The notes beneath the pieces are model-generated. The model did no database searches and had not been told where the DNA came from. It worked only from the letters and a program-made list of their open reading frames with translations. 64,000 nt of DNA from Leminorella richardii (GTDB taxonomy: Bacteria; Pseudomonadota; Gammaproteobacteria; Enterobacterales; Enterobacteriaceae), in contig NZ_LS483470.1 in the NCBI RefSeq assembly GCF_900478135.1, forward strand, positions 3,061,001 through 3,125,000, in the 5' to 3' direction. Every line of letters starts with the position of its first letter. Position 1 is the stretch's first letter. A program made the translations under genes and the position numbers. Shown here piece after piece: positions 63,948 through 64,000 of this stretch.

Positions 63948-64000
63948 TTAACGCGCGCCCGGCGAGTTAACGCCGATCGCGCGCCCTTTTTTAGGCTGTG
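63948..64000 (-). CDS. Possible 3' end of a minus-strand gene
   Basis: The frame ending with a TAA at 63950-63948 reads QPKKGRAIGVNSPGAR, a plausible basic C terminus, and stands 34 bases upstream of the DUF1993 start. The same bases form a GC-rich inverted repeat on the plus strand followed by T, so this could instead be a terminator-like or repeated element. Too short to identify. Confidence 0.3.
   Translation of the reverse strand, partial: QPKKGRAIGVNSPGAR

Overview
The window is a chromosomal segment of a gammaproteobacterium of the order Enterobacterales. Most of it follows the conserved Escherichia/Yersinia layout: rnpB-rsmI-lpoA-yraN-diaA-dolP, mtgA-elbB-arcB, gltBD, sspAB/rpsI-rplM, zapG-degQ-degS, murA-ibaG-mlaBCDEF, kdsDC-lptCAB-rpoN-ptsN-rapZ, pmbA/darP. 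Products are close in sequence and length to their Escherichia relatives, but the gene content differs: hpf and npr are missing around rpoN-ptsN-rapZ, yrbG is missing between mlaF and kdsD, and several accessory islands are inserted. It is therefore not Escherichia itself. A deeper-branching family such as Budviciaceae or Yersinia-like bacteria is possible, but I cannot fix the genus.

Layout. 1-444: the 5' part of an exported protein of unknown family, then AT-rich DNA. 1.1-10.9 kb: RNase P RNA, rRNA methyltransferase RsmI, the PBP1a activator LpoA, DiaA, DolP, MtgA, ElbB, ArcB and the radical-SAM protein YhcC. 11.7-17.6 kb: glutamate synthase. 17.7-22.3 kb: an arylsulfate sulfotransferase island (LysR regulator, AssT and its dedicated thiol oxidation pair DsbL/DsbI). 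22.4-24.6 kb: SspB/SspA and ribosomal proteins S9/L13. 25.0-36.0 kb: a citrate fermentation island on the minus strand (citCDEFXG, a PrpF-family isomerase and a DASS-family anion carrier), with the CitA/CitB two-component system divergent from it. 36.2-39.4 kb: ZapG, DegQ and a frameshifted degS. 39.5-44.4 kb: MurA, IbaG and the Mla lipid transport system. 44.9-52.1 kb: Kdo synthesis, LPS transport, sigma-54, PtsN, RapZ and Rnk. 52.1-54.2 kb: PmbA and DarP.

The most unusual region is 54.3-61.5 kb. A tight four-gene operon encodes (1) a Sec-exported protein of the histidine/phenylalanine ammonia-lyase fold that lacks the Ala-Ser-Gly triad used to make the MIO cofactor, (2) a Tat-exported flavoprotein related to fumarate/urocanate reductases but without heme or FMN-binding domains, (3) a small tetraheme cytochrome c and (4) a heptaheme cytochrome c fused to a cytochrome b561-like membrane domain. 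A downstream gene encodes a regulator with a decayed sigma-54-type AAA+ domain. The parts read as a complete chain: quinol, membrane cytochrome, tetraheme shuttle, flavin reductase. The lyase-like protein may generate or handle the enoate electron acceptor in the periplasm. This is inference from sequence and gene order.

The window ends with a secreted barnase-like RNase and its barstar-like partner, a DUF817 membrane protein, a DUF1993 protein and possibly the last codons of another minus-strand gene.

Several systems here suit an oxygen-poor, gut-like habitat (ArcB, citrate fermentation, AssT, the multiheme operon), each with its regulator next to it.
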